From an uncultured beta proteobacterium (GTDB taxonomy: Bacteria; Pseudomonadota; Gammaproteobacteria; Burkholderiales; Burkholderiaceae_C): a stretch of 64,000 nucleotides of DNA. The position numbers and the translations under genes were made by a program. The notes beneath the pieces are model-generated. The model ran no database searches, was not told the DNA's origin, and was given only the letters and a program-made list of their open reading frames with translations. The DNA is taken from contig CAIRBF010000226.1 in NCBI GenBank assembly GCA_903876715.1, forward strand, positions 1 through 64,000. The letters are read 5' to 3'. Position 1 is the first letter of the stretch, and every line of letters starts with the position of its first letter. Positions 1-11,800 of the stretch are shown piece after piece.

Positions 1-2850
1 CCCGCGTCGCTGTCGATGCTGACATTCGTTGCCGTGACGTTGCCCAGCGTGATGTCGCCCTGGGCGCGCAGCCTGGCGCTGCTGCCCGTGGCCGTCACGT
101 TGCTCGTGCCCGCCATCGTCAGCGCGCCCGCCACCGCGTTCAGGCTCACCGTGCCGGTGCTCGCCGTGGCCACGTCCACGTTCGCGCCCAGGGCCAGGTT
201 CTGACCCGCACGCAGCGTGATGTCGCCGCTGCCGCTGCGGATGTCCGCCGCGGCGCCCGCCGTCACGCTGCCCGCCAGCGCCTCGATGCGCACCGAGCCC
301 GTGCCGTGGGCGCTCACCGCCTGGCCTGCGCCCGTGGCCGTGCCGTCGTTCAGCACGACATCGCCCAGGGTCGCCACCAGCACGATGTGCCCGTTGGCCT
401 GCGTCGTCAGGTCGCTTTGCGCCGCGTCCACCACGTTCGCAGTCGTTGCGTTCGCGTTGAGCTCGCGCACCGTCACCGCCACGTCGCCCACCGTCACGCC
501 GTTGGCCTCGCTCACGTAGACCGAGCCCGTGGCCGCCAGCGCCGTGAGCGTGTCCACGCTCGTGCTCAGCGGGTTCGTGTTCGCGCCGATGCCGCCCTGC
601 GCCTGCAGCCGCAGCTTCGTCGCCGTCACGTTCACCGTGCTGCCGACCGCGTTGACCAGACCGCCCGCATCGCTGTCGATGCTGACGTTGGCTGCCGAGA
701 CGTTGCCCAGCGTGATGTCGCCCAGCGCACGCAGCCGCGCGCTGCTGTTCGTGGCCGTCACCTTGCTCGTGCCGTCCATCGTCAGCCCGCCCGCCACCGC
801 GTTCAGGCTCACCGTGCCCGTGCTCGCCGTGACCACGTCCACGTCCGCACCCAGGACCAGGTTCTGGCCCGCGCGCAGCGTGATGTCGCCGCTGCCGCTG
901 CGGATGTCCGCCGCGGAGCCCGCCGCCACGCTGCCGGCCACCGCCTCGATGCGCACCGAGCCCGTGCCGTGGGCGCTGACCGCCTGGCCCGCGCCCGTGG
1001 CCGCACCTTCGTTCAGCACGACGTCGCCGAGGGTGGCCACGAGCACGATGTGCCCATTGGCCTGCGTCGTCAGGTCGCTCTGCGCCGCGTCCACCAGGTT
1101 CGTGGTCGTCGCGTCGGCATGGAACTCGCGCACCGTCACCGCCACATCGCCCACCGCCACGCCGCTGGCCTCGGTCACGTAGACCGCGCCCGTGGCCACC
1201 AGCGCCGTCAGCGTGTCCACGCTCGTGCTCAGGGCGCCTGCGCTGGTGCCCATCCCGCCCTGCGCCTGCAGCCTCAGGTTCGTCGCCGTCACGTTCACCG
1301 TGCTGCCGGACGCGTTGACCACGCCGCCCGCATCGCTGTCGATGCTGACGTCGGTTGCCGTCACGTGGCCCAGCGTGATGTCGCCCTGCGCGCGCAGCCT
1401 GGCGCTGCTGCCCGTGGCCGTCACGTTGCTCGTGCCCGTCATCGTGAGTGCGCCCGCCACCGCGTTCAGGCTCACCGTGCCGGTGCCCGCCGTGGCCACG
1501 TCCACACTCGCGGCCAGGGCCAGGTTCTGGCCCGCGCGCAGCGTGATGTCGCCGCTGCCGCTGCGGAGGTCCGCCGCGGTGCCCGCCGTCACGCTGCCCG
1601 CGCCCGCCTCGATGCGCACCGAGCCCGTGCCGTGGGCGCTCACCGCCTGGCCCGCGCCCGTGGCCGCGCCGTCGTTCAGAACGACGTCGCCCAGGGTGGC
1701 CACCAGCACGATGTGGCCGTTGGCCTGCGTCGTCAGGTCGCTCTGCGCCGCATCCACCACGTTCGTGGTCGTTGCGTCCGCGTTGAACTCGCGCACCGTC
1801 ACCGCCACATCGCCGACCGTCACGCCGTTGGACTCGCTCACATAGAACGAGCCCGTGGCCGCCAGAGCGGTCAGCGTGTCGACGCTCGTGCTCAGCGGGT
1901 TCGTGTTCGCGCCGATGCCGCCCTGCGCCTGCAGCCGCAGATTCGTCGCCGTCACGTTCACCGTGCTGCCGATCGCGCTGACCAGGCTGCCGGCATCGCT
2001 GTCGATGCTGACGTCGGTCGCCGTCACGTGGCCCAGCGTGATGTCGCCCTGCGCGCGCAACCTGGCGCTGCTGCCGGTGGCCGTCACCTTGCTCGTGCCG
2101 TCCATCGTCAGCGCGCCCGCCGCCGCGTTCAGGCTCACCGTGCCGGTGCCCGCCGTGGCCACGTCCACGCTCGCGCCCAGGACCAGGTTCTGGCCCGCGC
2201 GCAGCGTGATGTCGCCCGCACCGCTGCGGATGTCCGCCGCCGCGCCCGCCGTCACGCTGCCGGCCACCGCCTCGACGCGCACCGATCCCGTGCCGTGGGC
2301 GCTCACCGCCTGGCCCGCGCCCGTGGCCGTGCCGTCGTCCAGCACGACGTCACCCAGGGTCGCCACCAGCACGACGTGGCCGTTGGCCTGCGTCGTCAGG
2401 TCGCTCTGCGCCGCATCCACCACGTTCGTGGTCGTTGCGTTCGCGTTGTACTCGCGCACGGTCACAGAAACGTCGCCCACCGTCACACCGTTGGCCTCGT
2501 TCACGTAAACCGCGCCCGTGGCCGCCAGCGCCGTCAGTGTGTCCACGCTCGTGCTGAGCGGGTTCGTGTTCGCGCCGATGCCGCCCTGCGCCTGCAGCCT
2601 CAGCGTCGTCGCCGTGACGTTCACCGTGCTGCCGACCGCGTTGACCAGACTGCCCGCATCGCTGTCGATGCTGACCTCGGCAGCCGTCACATGGCCCAGC
2701 GTGATGTCACCCTGCGAACGCAGCCTGGCGCTGCCACCCGTGGCCGTGACCTCGGCATCCCCGGCCATCGTCAGCGCGCCGCCTTGGGCGTCGATGCTGA
2801 TCGTGCCGCCTGCGGCCGTGCTCACATCCACGTCGGCCGCCGTCACGCTG
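1..2850 (-). repeat. 663-bp (221-aa) tandem coding repeats, more than four copies, cut by window edge
   Basis: Near-identical blocks start at 529, 1,192, 1,855 and 2,518 with an exact 663-bp period. The mirrored plus-strand shadow ORFs of 217 aa at the same offsets show the same regularity. The first block (1-528) is cut by the edge and the rightmost copy decays near 2,800. In protein order a unit reads 'ITLGHVTATDVSIDSDAGSL', then 'ATTLRLQAQGGIGANTNPLS', 'NGVTVGDVAVTVREFNA' and 'GSVRVEAVAGSVTAGAAADI'. Each unit is probably several beta-helix coils. High DNA identity suggests recent duplication or continuing homogenisation. Confidence 0.92.
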
Positions 2851-5800
2851 CCCATCAGCACATTGGCCGCAGCCTTCAGTGTGATGTGACCGCTTGCGCT
2901 GGACACGCCGCCGTTCAGCACGAGGTCGCTGCCGGCACCCTTGGCGCTCAGACGCACGTTGTCGCGCGCGACCACGCCGCCGCCCACCGCCTCCACCGTG
3001 ACCGTTCCGGCGGCATCGAGCACGATGTCTCCGGCACTGTCCAGGCCCTTGGCGTTCGCGCCGCCCAGGGTCTGGACGCCGCCGCCGCCATCGGGGCGGT
3101 AGACCTGGATGCCCACGCCGCCACCGACGGTCACAGGGCCCGAGGAGGCCAGGAAGATGCCGGCACCGGCCGTGCGGGTGCTCATGTTCACCCGCTCCAC
3201 GCCCAGCACGAAGGGCTGCGCGGCGCTGCCGATGGGCCCGCCGACTTCCATGCGCAGCCGCTTGGCCGTGACACTGAGGCCGCCGGCCCCGAACACGGGC
3301 GTCGGCCCGTCGGTGTCGAGCCAGATGCCGTCGGCCACCAGCGTGCCGGCCGTGAGCCCGGCCGCCGACCGCGCTCGCAGGTCGCTGCCCGGCGCCGAGA
3401 TCAGGTTGCGCGAGGTCATGACCAGGCGGCCCGACTGGGACGCGAGGTTGATCGTGCCGGCGGGCAGCGCGCCCACCGGCGAGGTCTGCACCGTGATCCG
3501 GTCGGTCAGCACCAGGTCGCCCTCGGCCTCGAGGCTGATCGCGCCGGCCTGCGACTGCACGTTGCGCAGCACGCTGAGTTGACCGCCCGCACCGGCACTG
3601 ACCAGGTGCAGGCCCCGCTCACCGGTGGCCACGACCCGGTCGGTCACGGTCATCACTCCCACACCTTGGCCGATCACGCTGATGCCGCCGAGGTCGATGG
3701 GCGCGTTGGCATCGAAGGCCCGCACCGAGAGTCCTGCCGGCCCGGAGATGGTCAGGCGCAGCACCTCGAGTGCCACGCTGCCCGCCGGCCTGGCCACGCC
3801 CTCGACCAGGCCGCCGCCGATGATCAGCAGGTTGCCGCCGGCAGCACCGCCCGCGGCGGTCGCCGAGGCGACCGGCCCGGTGAAGGCGATGCGCTCGACG
3901 CTCTCGAAGCGCAGGCCGGAGGCGGCGCTCAGGTCCATGCCCTTGACAAAGCGAAGTTCGTCGACACCGGTGACCCGCAGCGAGCCGCCGGCACTCACGC
4001 GCACGGACTCGTCGAAGCGCACGTCGCCCCAGGCCGAGACCTGGAGATCCCCCGCCACCGCCACCGCCTGCAGGAAGCGGATGTCCGCGGCGCTCGCGGA
4101 CGGCGTCGTCAAGCGCAGCCCCCCCGCCACGGTGACGTCCGTCAAGGCGGCGTCCGTGGTCGTGGTTCGGCCTCCAAGGCCGTCCACCCGCAGCGTCGTC
4201 ACCGTCACCGCGCCCAGCTCGAACGAGCGCGCGCTGTCGACGAAGACCGACGCCGCGTCGCCCGCGGACCGTGTGCCCAGGCTGAGACGGCTGGCGTCCA
4301 TGGTCAGCGGCAGCGCCGCCGTCCCCACCGTCCCGCCGGCGTCGATGCGCAGCGCGGCGGCCTTGACCGTGCCCGCCGAGGCGGCAACGACGCTGATCGC
4401 CCCGGACTGGGTGCTCAGCGCCACCTCGGACTGGCTCATCACCGAGGCAACCTGCATCGCGCCGCCGGCCCTCAGGCGCAGGTCGCCCGTGGTCGCCGAG
4501 CCGACTACCGAGGCGGCCGTCATGCTCAGATCGCCCCCGGCCCGCAACTCCAAGGTCCCGCCGTCGGCCCGGACGTCAGCCCCGTCGAGCAGGGACAGCA
4601 GGCCCGAACTCTCGATCGCGACGTGCCCGGCGCCGCCGACCACGTCGCGCAGCAGGCGCAGCTCGCCACCCACGCCGGGGGTCGACTGCCGCAGGCCGAT
4701 GTCGATGCTGCGTCCAGCCGGCGCGGTGACCGGGTCGAGCACCGACAGCCGCCCCACGTCCGTGGCCGACAGGCTGATGCCGCCCAGGTCGACAGACCGT
4801 TCGGCATCGACCGCGTTCAGCACCAGCATCGACGAGCCGCTGACCGCCAGCCGCAGCCATTCGCCGGCGGCCGTCGGCACCACGGAACCCTCGACATGCC
4901 CGCCGCCCGACAGCATCACGTTGCCGCCGGCGGTCACGCCGACCTTCGGCGCCCAGACGGCGTCGACGAAGCGCACCCGGTAGACCTCGTCCAGCAGCAG
5001 CCCGCTCACGCCGCCGGGCAGGCTGGCGTTCTGGGTCAGCTCGACGCCGCCGGTGAAGATCACCTCGTCGGCGCCCTCGACGATCAGTCGCCCGCCGATG
5101 ACGTGGACCGTGGAGTCGAAGCGGACGACACCCGTGGCATGGATGTAGAGATCGCCATGGACAGTGACCGTCTTCTCGAAGACGACGTCGATCGCGTCGG
5201 TGATCCGCAGTTCCTCGAGCGCGTCCGATCCGCCGGTGACGCCGGCGATGCGGATGTTCCCGCCGACGGCCGACAGGTTCAGCTTGTCATCGCCCGCGAG
5301 CCCGTCGCCGTCGAGGTTGCCCGTGACGGTGATGTCGCCCTGCAGCGAGGTCAGCGTCGATCGGCCCCTCACATCGACGGAGTCATTGACCTGGACGTCG
5401 CCGGCCATCGACGTGTCGGTATTGTCGAGCGTGGTCGTGTGGCCGGGGCCGAAGATGGTCAGTTGCGTGCCGTCGATCTCGCCGCCGAGGCGGACCGTGC
5501 CGCCGTTCTGGGGCGCCTTGAGCGTCAGCGGCGAGGCAAACACCACCGGCGTGGTCGCGTTGGCGATCGTGATCGGGCCGGCGTTGTTGTCGCTGCCGAT
5601 GACGATCTCCTCGACGACCAGGTTGGTCATCGCGGTGGACTGGACGAACAACTGCCCTGGCTGATGCGCGCCCTCCGCGCCGATGACGATTGCGCCGGTC
5701 GAGATGCCGCCCTGGTCGTCGAAGTGGCGGATCCGCAGCGGCTCGTCCTCGGCAGCGAGTTGCTGGATGGCGTCGGCGATGATCTCGCCGGCAGCTACGA

Positions 5801-8800
5801 AGTCCACTCCGGACGCGGGCCCGGCACCCGCCTCCTTGGAAGCGCGGATCACCTTCACGTCAGACTTGCTGTCGGCAAAGCGCATGCCGTCCTTGACGTA
5901 CATCTGGTCGGGCAGCGTGATGGACTCGCCGACCTGGAACTCGATGTACTCGGCCCGCACCGGCGCCTTGAAGGTCACGTTGTCCGCGACCACGCGCAAT
6001 CCGGTGCCCAGGCCCAGATCGACGATCGCCTGGCCCACCTGGCCCAGCGGTGCATCGACGACGATGTCGTCGCCGATCAGCGTGACCTGACCGATGCCGG
6101 GATCGAACTCGATGCGCTCGAAGCCGCTCACGGCCGTGCCATCGCCCAGGCGCAGCAGGTTGCCGGCGCTCGAGCGCTCGACCGGACGGAAGTTGAGCTC
6201 GAGTTCGTCCTGGCCCTGGCTGGCGCCCACACCACCGTTCAAGCGGACCACGCGCTCGGTGGTCGTCAGCGTGTTGTCGAGCGAGATCTCGTACAGGTCG
6301 GCCCCGAACGAGCGGTTGATCACGAGGGGTCTGTCGCCGAAGCGGTTGATCGTCATCGTGTCGTTCAACGGGCTCAGCGTGACCGGCCCGAGGTTCGCGA
6401 CGGGGATGCGCAGATCGCTGCCGGCCGGATTGAAGACCTCGAAGGTCTGGCCGTTGAAGTAGGCCTGCAGACCCGGCGCCCGAGCGACCGCCCGCAGGCG
6501 CAGGCTGGTATCACCCTGAACCAGTTCCAGCTGGACCCGGTCGCTGACCGTCAGGCCCTTGACCTGGCTGAAGTTCCCGGTCGCGGACGCGAAGGTCATG
6601 ATCACGAATTCGTCGCCGATCTCCGGCACGAAGTCGTGGTACATCACGACGTCGAGTACCCCGCCCAGGACGACGGATCCGGCGACCTGGACCTGGTCGT
6701 GGTTGTCCGGTGCGAAGCCTGGCTGGATGCCGCCAATTTCGATCTGCAGCGTGTCGGCCGGCCGGAGTGTGAGGCTGCCGTAGCTGTCGATGCCGGGCGA
6801 GTGGCCCGGCGCGACGAACACACCTCCGTTCTGCGACGGGAAGCGTGGCAGGGTCGGCAGCGTGCCGCTGAACTCGATCAGGTTCGCGCCCTGCGTATCG
6901 ACGACCGTGTTGGCTCCCAGCCCATCCAGGAACACATAGTGATCGTCGCCCAGCGCGCCGACCAGGCGGTTCTGCTCGAGCCCCGCATAGAACCAGTCGA
7001 TGCCCGAGCCACCAGCCAGCACGTTCTCACCGCCGCCGGCCACCAGCGCGTCGTCGCCACCGGCGCCGGTCAGTGTGTCGTCACCGTCACCGCCGATCAA
7101 CACCGCCCGCGCGGCGCTGCCCATGAGGGCGGTGATCTTGTCGTTGCCGGCACTGCCGACCGCGAAGCCGCCGCCTTTGCCAAGGAGGATGGTGTCGTCG
7201 CCGTCGCCGCCATCGACATAGACCGGAACATCCGACAGCAGCCACTTGGCGTCCAGCGTGTCCTTGCCGGCGCCGAGTTCGACCACCACCTTGGTGACGC
7301 CCGTGTACTGCTGGTAGTAGATGCCGTTGAACTCCACATCGACCGTACCACCACGACCGCTGAGGATGAACTTCTCAGCGCCGTCCGCGGTGTCGATGAA
7401 CTTGCGGTCGGCCGCACTGGGCCCGGCGTGGAGGTAGAGGACACCGCCCGTGACGTGCCCCAGCAGCGGTTGCGGATTCGGGGCCTGGTAATCCAGGTCG
7501 AACAGGGTCTTGCGGAAGATCTCTGCTTCGCCCTCGAACAGGGTCACGTAGAACGCCTTGATCTTGCCGTAGACCGCGGCGTAGACGTCGGCCTCCAAGT
7601 GCGCATTGACGAGTCCGCTGAGCGACTGGGCGAAATCGACCATGGTCTTGATCTCGGAGCCGCGGACCTTGCCGTCGCCCTTCAAGACGACCCCGGTGAC
7701 CTGGCCGTCCTTGTCCCGCGCGACGGTCGCCGTTCGCAGGTCGTTGAGGTCAACCCCGGCCTTGCCGTCGATGCCGCCCTTGATGCCGCCGACCGCGCCG
7801 GTGCCGACGAACATCGCATCAACCTCGGCATACAGGCCGAGGTCGAAGGTCATGCTGAGTTCATCCTTGTCGACACCGCCGGTGCCGGGAACGAAGGCGC
7901 CGTTCTTGAAGTCCGGCAGCGACACGTCGCTGATGAAGAAACCGTCCAGGATGTTGCGGTAGTCCCCGGTGTCCATGGACTTCTGGATGCCATAGGTGTC
8001 GTAGCCGAAAGCCAGGTCGACCTTGGCGCTGACGCGGCCGTAGGCACCGATGTCGATCGAGGGTTTCAGCAGCGGAAGCCCCAACAGCACCGGCAGCGGC
8101 AGGGACAGCAACACCACATCAAAGCTGAAGTCGTAGCTCAGCAGCGGCATCTCGTAGGTAAAGAGCGTGGCATTGCCGCCGCTCAGCAGCTTCGACCAGT
8201 TGCCGATGTCGGTGACGTACTCCCAGATCTTGAAGCCCGAACGGTCACTGACCTGGCCGCCTTGCGCGCCCCGGCTCATGTCGTTCATCTTGTTGACCAG
8301 GAAAGCCGGCGCCGTCGACAGGGCTGCGCTGCCGCTGACCAGGGTGTCGATCTGCGAGGAGTTCTTCCAGGTCACCTGCGACGATCCGATCCCGAGCACG
8401 TGGCCGAGCATCAGCTCACCGCCCGTGTTCTCGAGACTCTTGACGAAAGTCGGCAGGTTCAGGACGAAGCGCGCGGCATCCAGGAAGGCCCAGTTCACCG
8501 GCTTGATCTTCGTGGCGCCCGGGGTCGAGTTGTTGACCGCGATGACCGCGTCGATCACCCCCTTGAGCGTCGGGTCGTCCAGCAGCAGGTCCAGCCCGTC
8601 GACGCGGGTATAGAAGGCCTCGACCACCGGCTTGATGGGATCCAACGAATCGGAGATCCGTTGGGCGATGGGCTTCAGGAAGTCCTGGACGAAGGAACCC
8701 AGGTCCAGCCGCAGGAACTCGATGTCGAAGCTGGGCGCGCTCATGGCCTGCCCGAGCGTCCAGTCCCAGTCGAAGACGATGTCGCCACGCATCTTGGGCA

Positions 8801-11800
8801 TGAACGTGGCGTCGGGGACCGACAAGGTGACCCCGAGCCGGACGTCCGCGCTCAGCCCGAACTCCAGGTCGATCGCCTCGGCAGGGTTGCTGAGCAGGTC
8901 CGAAACGGTCAACCGGCCGGCCGCGTTGCCCGACAGGTCGATGTGCAATCCACCGCCGATGCCGCTGGGCTGGAAGCCCGGCTTGCCGAGGTTGTTGTCG
9001 CGGTCGATGACGTCCGCCTGCATGAACAGGAAGCGTCCCGACCCGGCGAACGGCGTGATCTGGGTGGGATCGAGCGGCGAGCCGTCCAGATACAGCGCCA
9101 CGTCGAACTCGAACTCCGGATCCGCGGGATCGGCGTTGGTGCGCAGGTAGAAGCCGTCCTTGACCGACAGGCCAAAACCGAAATCGAAGGACCAGTCCAC
9201 GCCCAACGTGAAGCCACCGTCGATGTTCAGCGCGATCCCGGGGATCGAGAAGTCGAGCGGGATGTCGATGCCATCGCCCAGGATGTGGCCGCCGAGCAGC
9301 GCCTTGACTTGAAGGGCATCCGCGTCATCGGGCAACTCCAGCCCGACGTGCCAGTCCTCGATCCGCTTGCCCTGCTCGTCGTAGAGCTCGATGACGACAT
9401 CGTCGATGTCGACCACACCGTCGGCGTTGCTGTCCTGCAGGATGTCCAGACCGTCGAAGGTCGTGTACAGCGTGGACTGCAGCACGTCCAGCAAGGCGCC
9501 CTCTTCCTTCAGCGTGCTGCGCAGGTCGCTCAGCAGGCCACCGCGCAGGTCGCCGATCATGGTGCCGGCCTGCTGCAGCTTGGTGCCGATCATCGGGATG
9601 TCGGCAGCGACGCCACTCTCGAACATGTCCTGCACGACGCCCAGGCCGAGATCGACCCCATCCAGCAGCGGGGTGGGGTCGTTGATCAGCTGCAGCAGCA
9701 GGCTGCGGGAATTGGCGGCGTTGAAGTAGTTGCCGACCGCGCCGGCGATGTCCGGCATCTCGAACAGGATGGGCGGGCTCGAGCCGCGCGAGTCGTCGCC
9801 CGCCAGATAGAGCATCAGCTGGCGCAGCGCGTCATCGCCGTAGACCGGATTGGTCTTGAGCGTGATGTCGCCGATCTCGATGCGCTTGGCGCCGATCATC
9901 AGCGCAAGCGGCAGATCCATCCCGAAGCCGCCCTTCAGGCTGATGTCGTAACTCTTCTCCTTGTCGTAGCGAACGACCAGGGCCGCGGCCTGACCAGCTG
10001 CCGCAGGAAGGGCATCGGCGGCGCTGTCGACCAGACCGTCCTGGTCGAAGACAACGTGACCGTCGAGCACCGCGAGCCCGACACCGCCGATGTCGAAGCT
10101 CATGTCCAGGTCTTCGCCGACGAAGCGCGCGGAGAGCGTCAGGGCGGTGTCCTCACTCAGGGTGACGAGGTCAGCGTCCGGGTCCCTGTCGCGAATGGGC
10201 AGTGCAATGTCGAAGGCCACCACCAGGTCGGCGCTGACTTCCAGATCCAGCCTGGCCGCGGCGTTGCCGTTCACCAACTGGGCGAGGTTGCTGTCGGCCG
10301 ACTGGCCGGCGAGTTCAAGCAGTTGGTCGAGATCGAGCCCGATGTTGAACTTCGACGCGTATTCGGCGCCGAGATTCAGGCGCACACCGAGCACGCCACG
10401 ATCGGCATCGACCGTCATCACGAAGAGGTCGGGGTCGGTGAGCCCGAGCGCTTGCTCGATCTGCAGCTCGACCTCCTGGAAGAAGGCGGCCGGCGTGGCG
10501 CCGGCCTGCTCGACCTTGGCCAGGAAGTTGTCTGCGGCACCCAACAGGTCGCCGAGCGAGCGATCGACGATGGGCAGGGTCTGGCTGTAGAAGGGTTGGG
10601 CCTCGGCGAGCCCAGTGACCAGGCCGATGCCGCTGCGCAGCCCCGAGATGATGTCCTCGAAGCCGAGCTTGCTGACGTCGAAGGCCCGACCCAGGTCGGG
10701 CAGGACGACCTGGACGCTCGAGAGGTCGAGCAGGTCGGGAACCGTCACCGAAAGTTCGAGCTCGGGCGCGATGTCGACATCGAAGGAGCCGGCCCCGGTA
10801 CTCAGGCCGCGCAGCCGCGCATAGGCGTCACCGTCGGCATCGAAGCGCAGTGAGCCGAAGAACTCGCTGCTCAGCAGCTCGTCGAAGCCGAAGCGAGCGC
10901 TGTCACGCGTCGCCGGATCGTCGTCCCGGTCGAAGCCCAGGCTCAGCCCTGCGTGCAGCCCGACGCCCGAGCCGGTGCCGGCGCCGCCCGCGGTGAGCCT
11001 CAGGAAGCCCAGCGCGGCGGTGACCTCGAGGTCAGCCACCTCGAGGTCGAGATCGCCCTCCAGGCGCAGCCGGTCGATCGCGAGCTTGATGCCATCGGGG
11101 CTCAGATTGAGAATGAAATCCACGCCCGCGCTCAGACCGAGGTCGAACTGGCCCCGGGCCTGGGTCGACAGCGACAGCGAGTCGCCCAGGTCGAAGCCCA
11201 GGTCGATCGGCGTGTCGACGTCGACAAGATCCGCGTTGAAGACGATAGGCACCCGCAGATCGCCGCTGGTCAGATCGAAGCTCGCCTTCAGGTCGTTGCC
11301 AGCCTGGTCCTTGCCCAGCACGCCGGAGCGGTTCAGCGCATCGACGAACTCCTGGATCGTGGAGATGCGCTCGGTAGGTGTCTGGATGCTGAAGGCCAGA
11401 CCGGTGCTGGCCGTGGGGAAACGCCCTTCCACCGACAGCGAAAGCCCGTCCTCCGCAACCTGGGCGATCCGCAGCGGATCAGCCACGCCGTCGGCGACCA
11501 GCAGTTGACCCACCAGGCTCGGTGAGAACCGGCCGCCCGCGTAGCCGGTCGTCGCGATCTTCAGGACGCTGCTGCCCGCGGTGACTGCCCCGGTTCCAGT
11601 GCCCAGGGTCTGGACCGGACGGTCGAAGTCGATCCGGTCGATCACCTGGGTCTCGAACTGGCCCGCCAGGTCGAGCAGGCTGTCCAGAGACTGCGAGATG
11701 AAGGGCAACTGGCCCAGGCCCATCTCGTCGAGGTCGATCGAGCGCAGGTAGTCCAGCAACTCGGGCAGGGCCAGGATCAGGCGTTCCGCCGTGAAGCCGT

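Noticed and set aside
1-2850. 663-bp repeats as a CRISPR array or insertion elements
   Set aside because: The units are long, coding, gapless and in frame with the giant gene; no short repeat-spacer pattern or transposase is present.
306-10853. 3,515-codon plus-strand ORF and the many other long plus ORFs before 41.5 kb
   Set aside because: They are antisense to the giant gene. Composition is Arg/His/Ala/Val-skewed and repetitive, mirrors its 663-bp and other repeats, and lacks any recognisable domain. High GC and strong codon bias on the minus strand leave few stops here.
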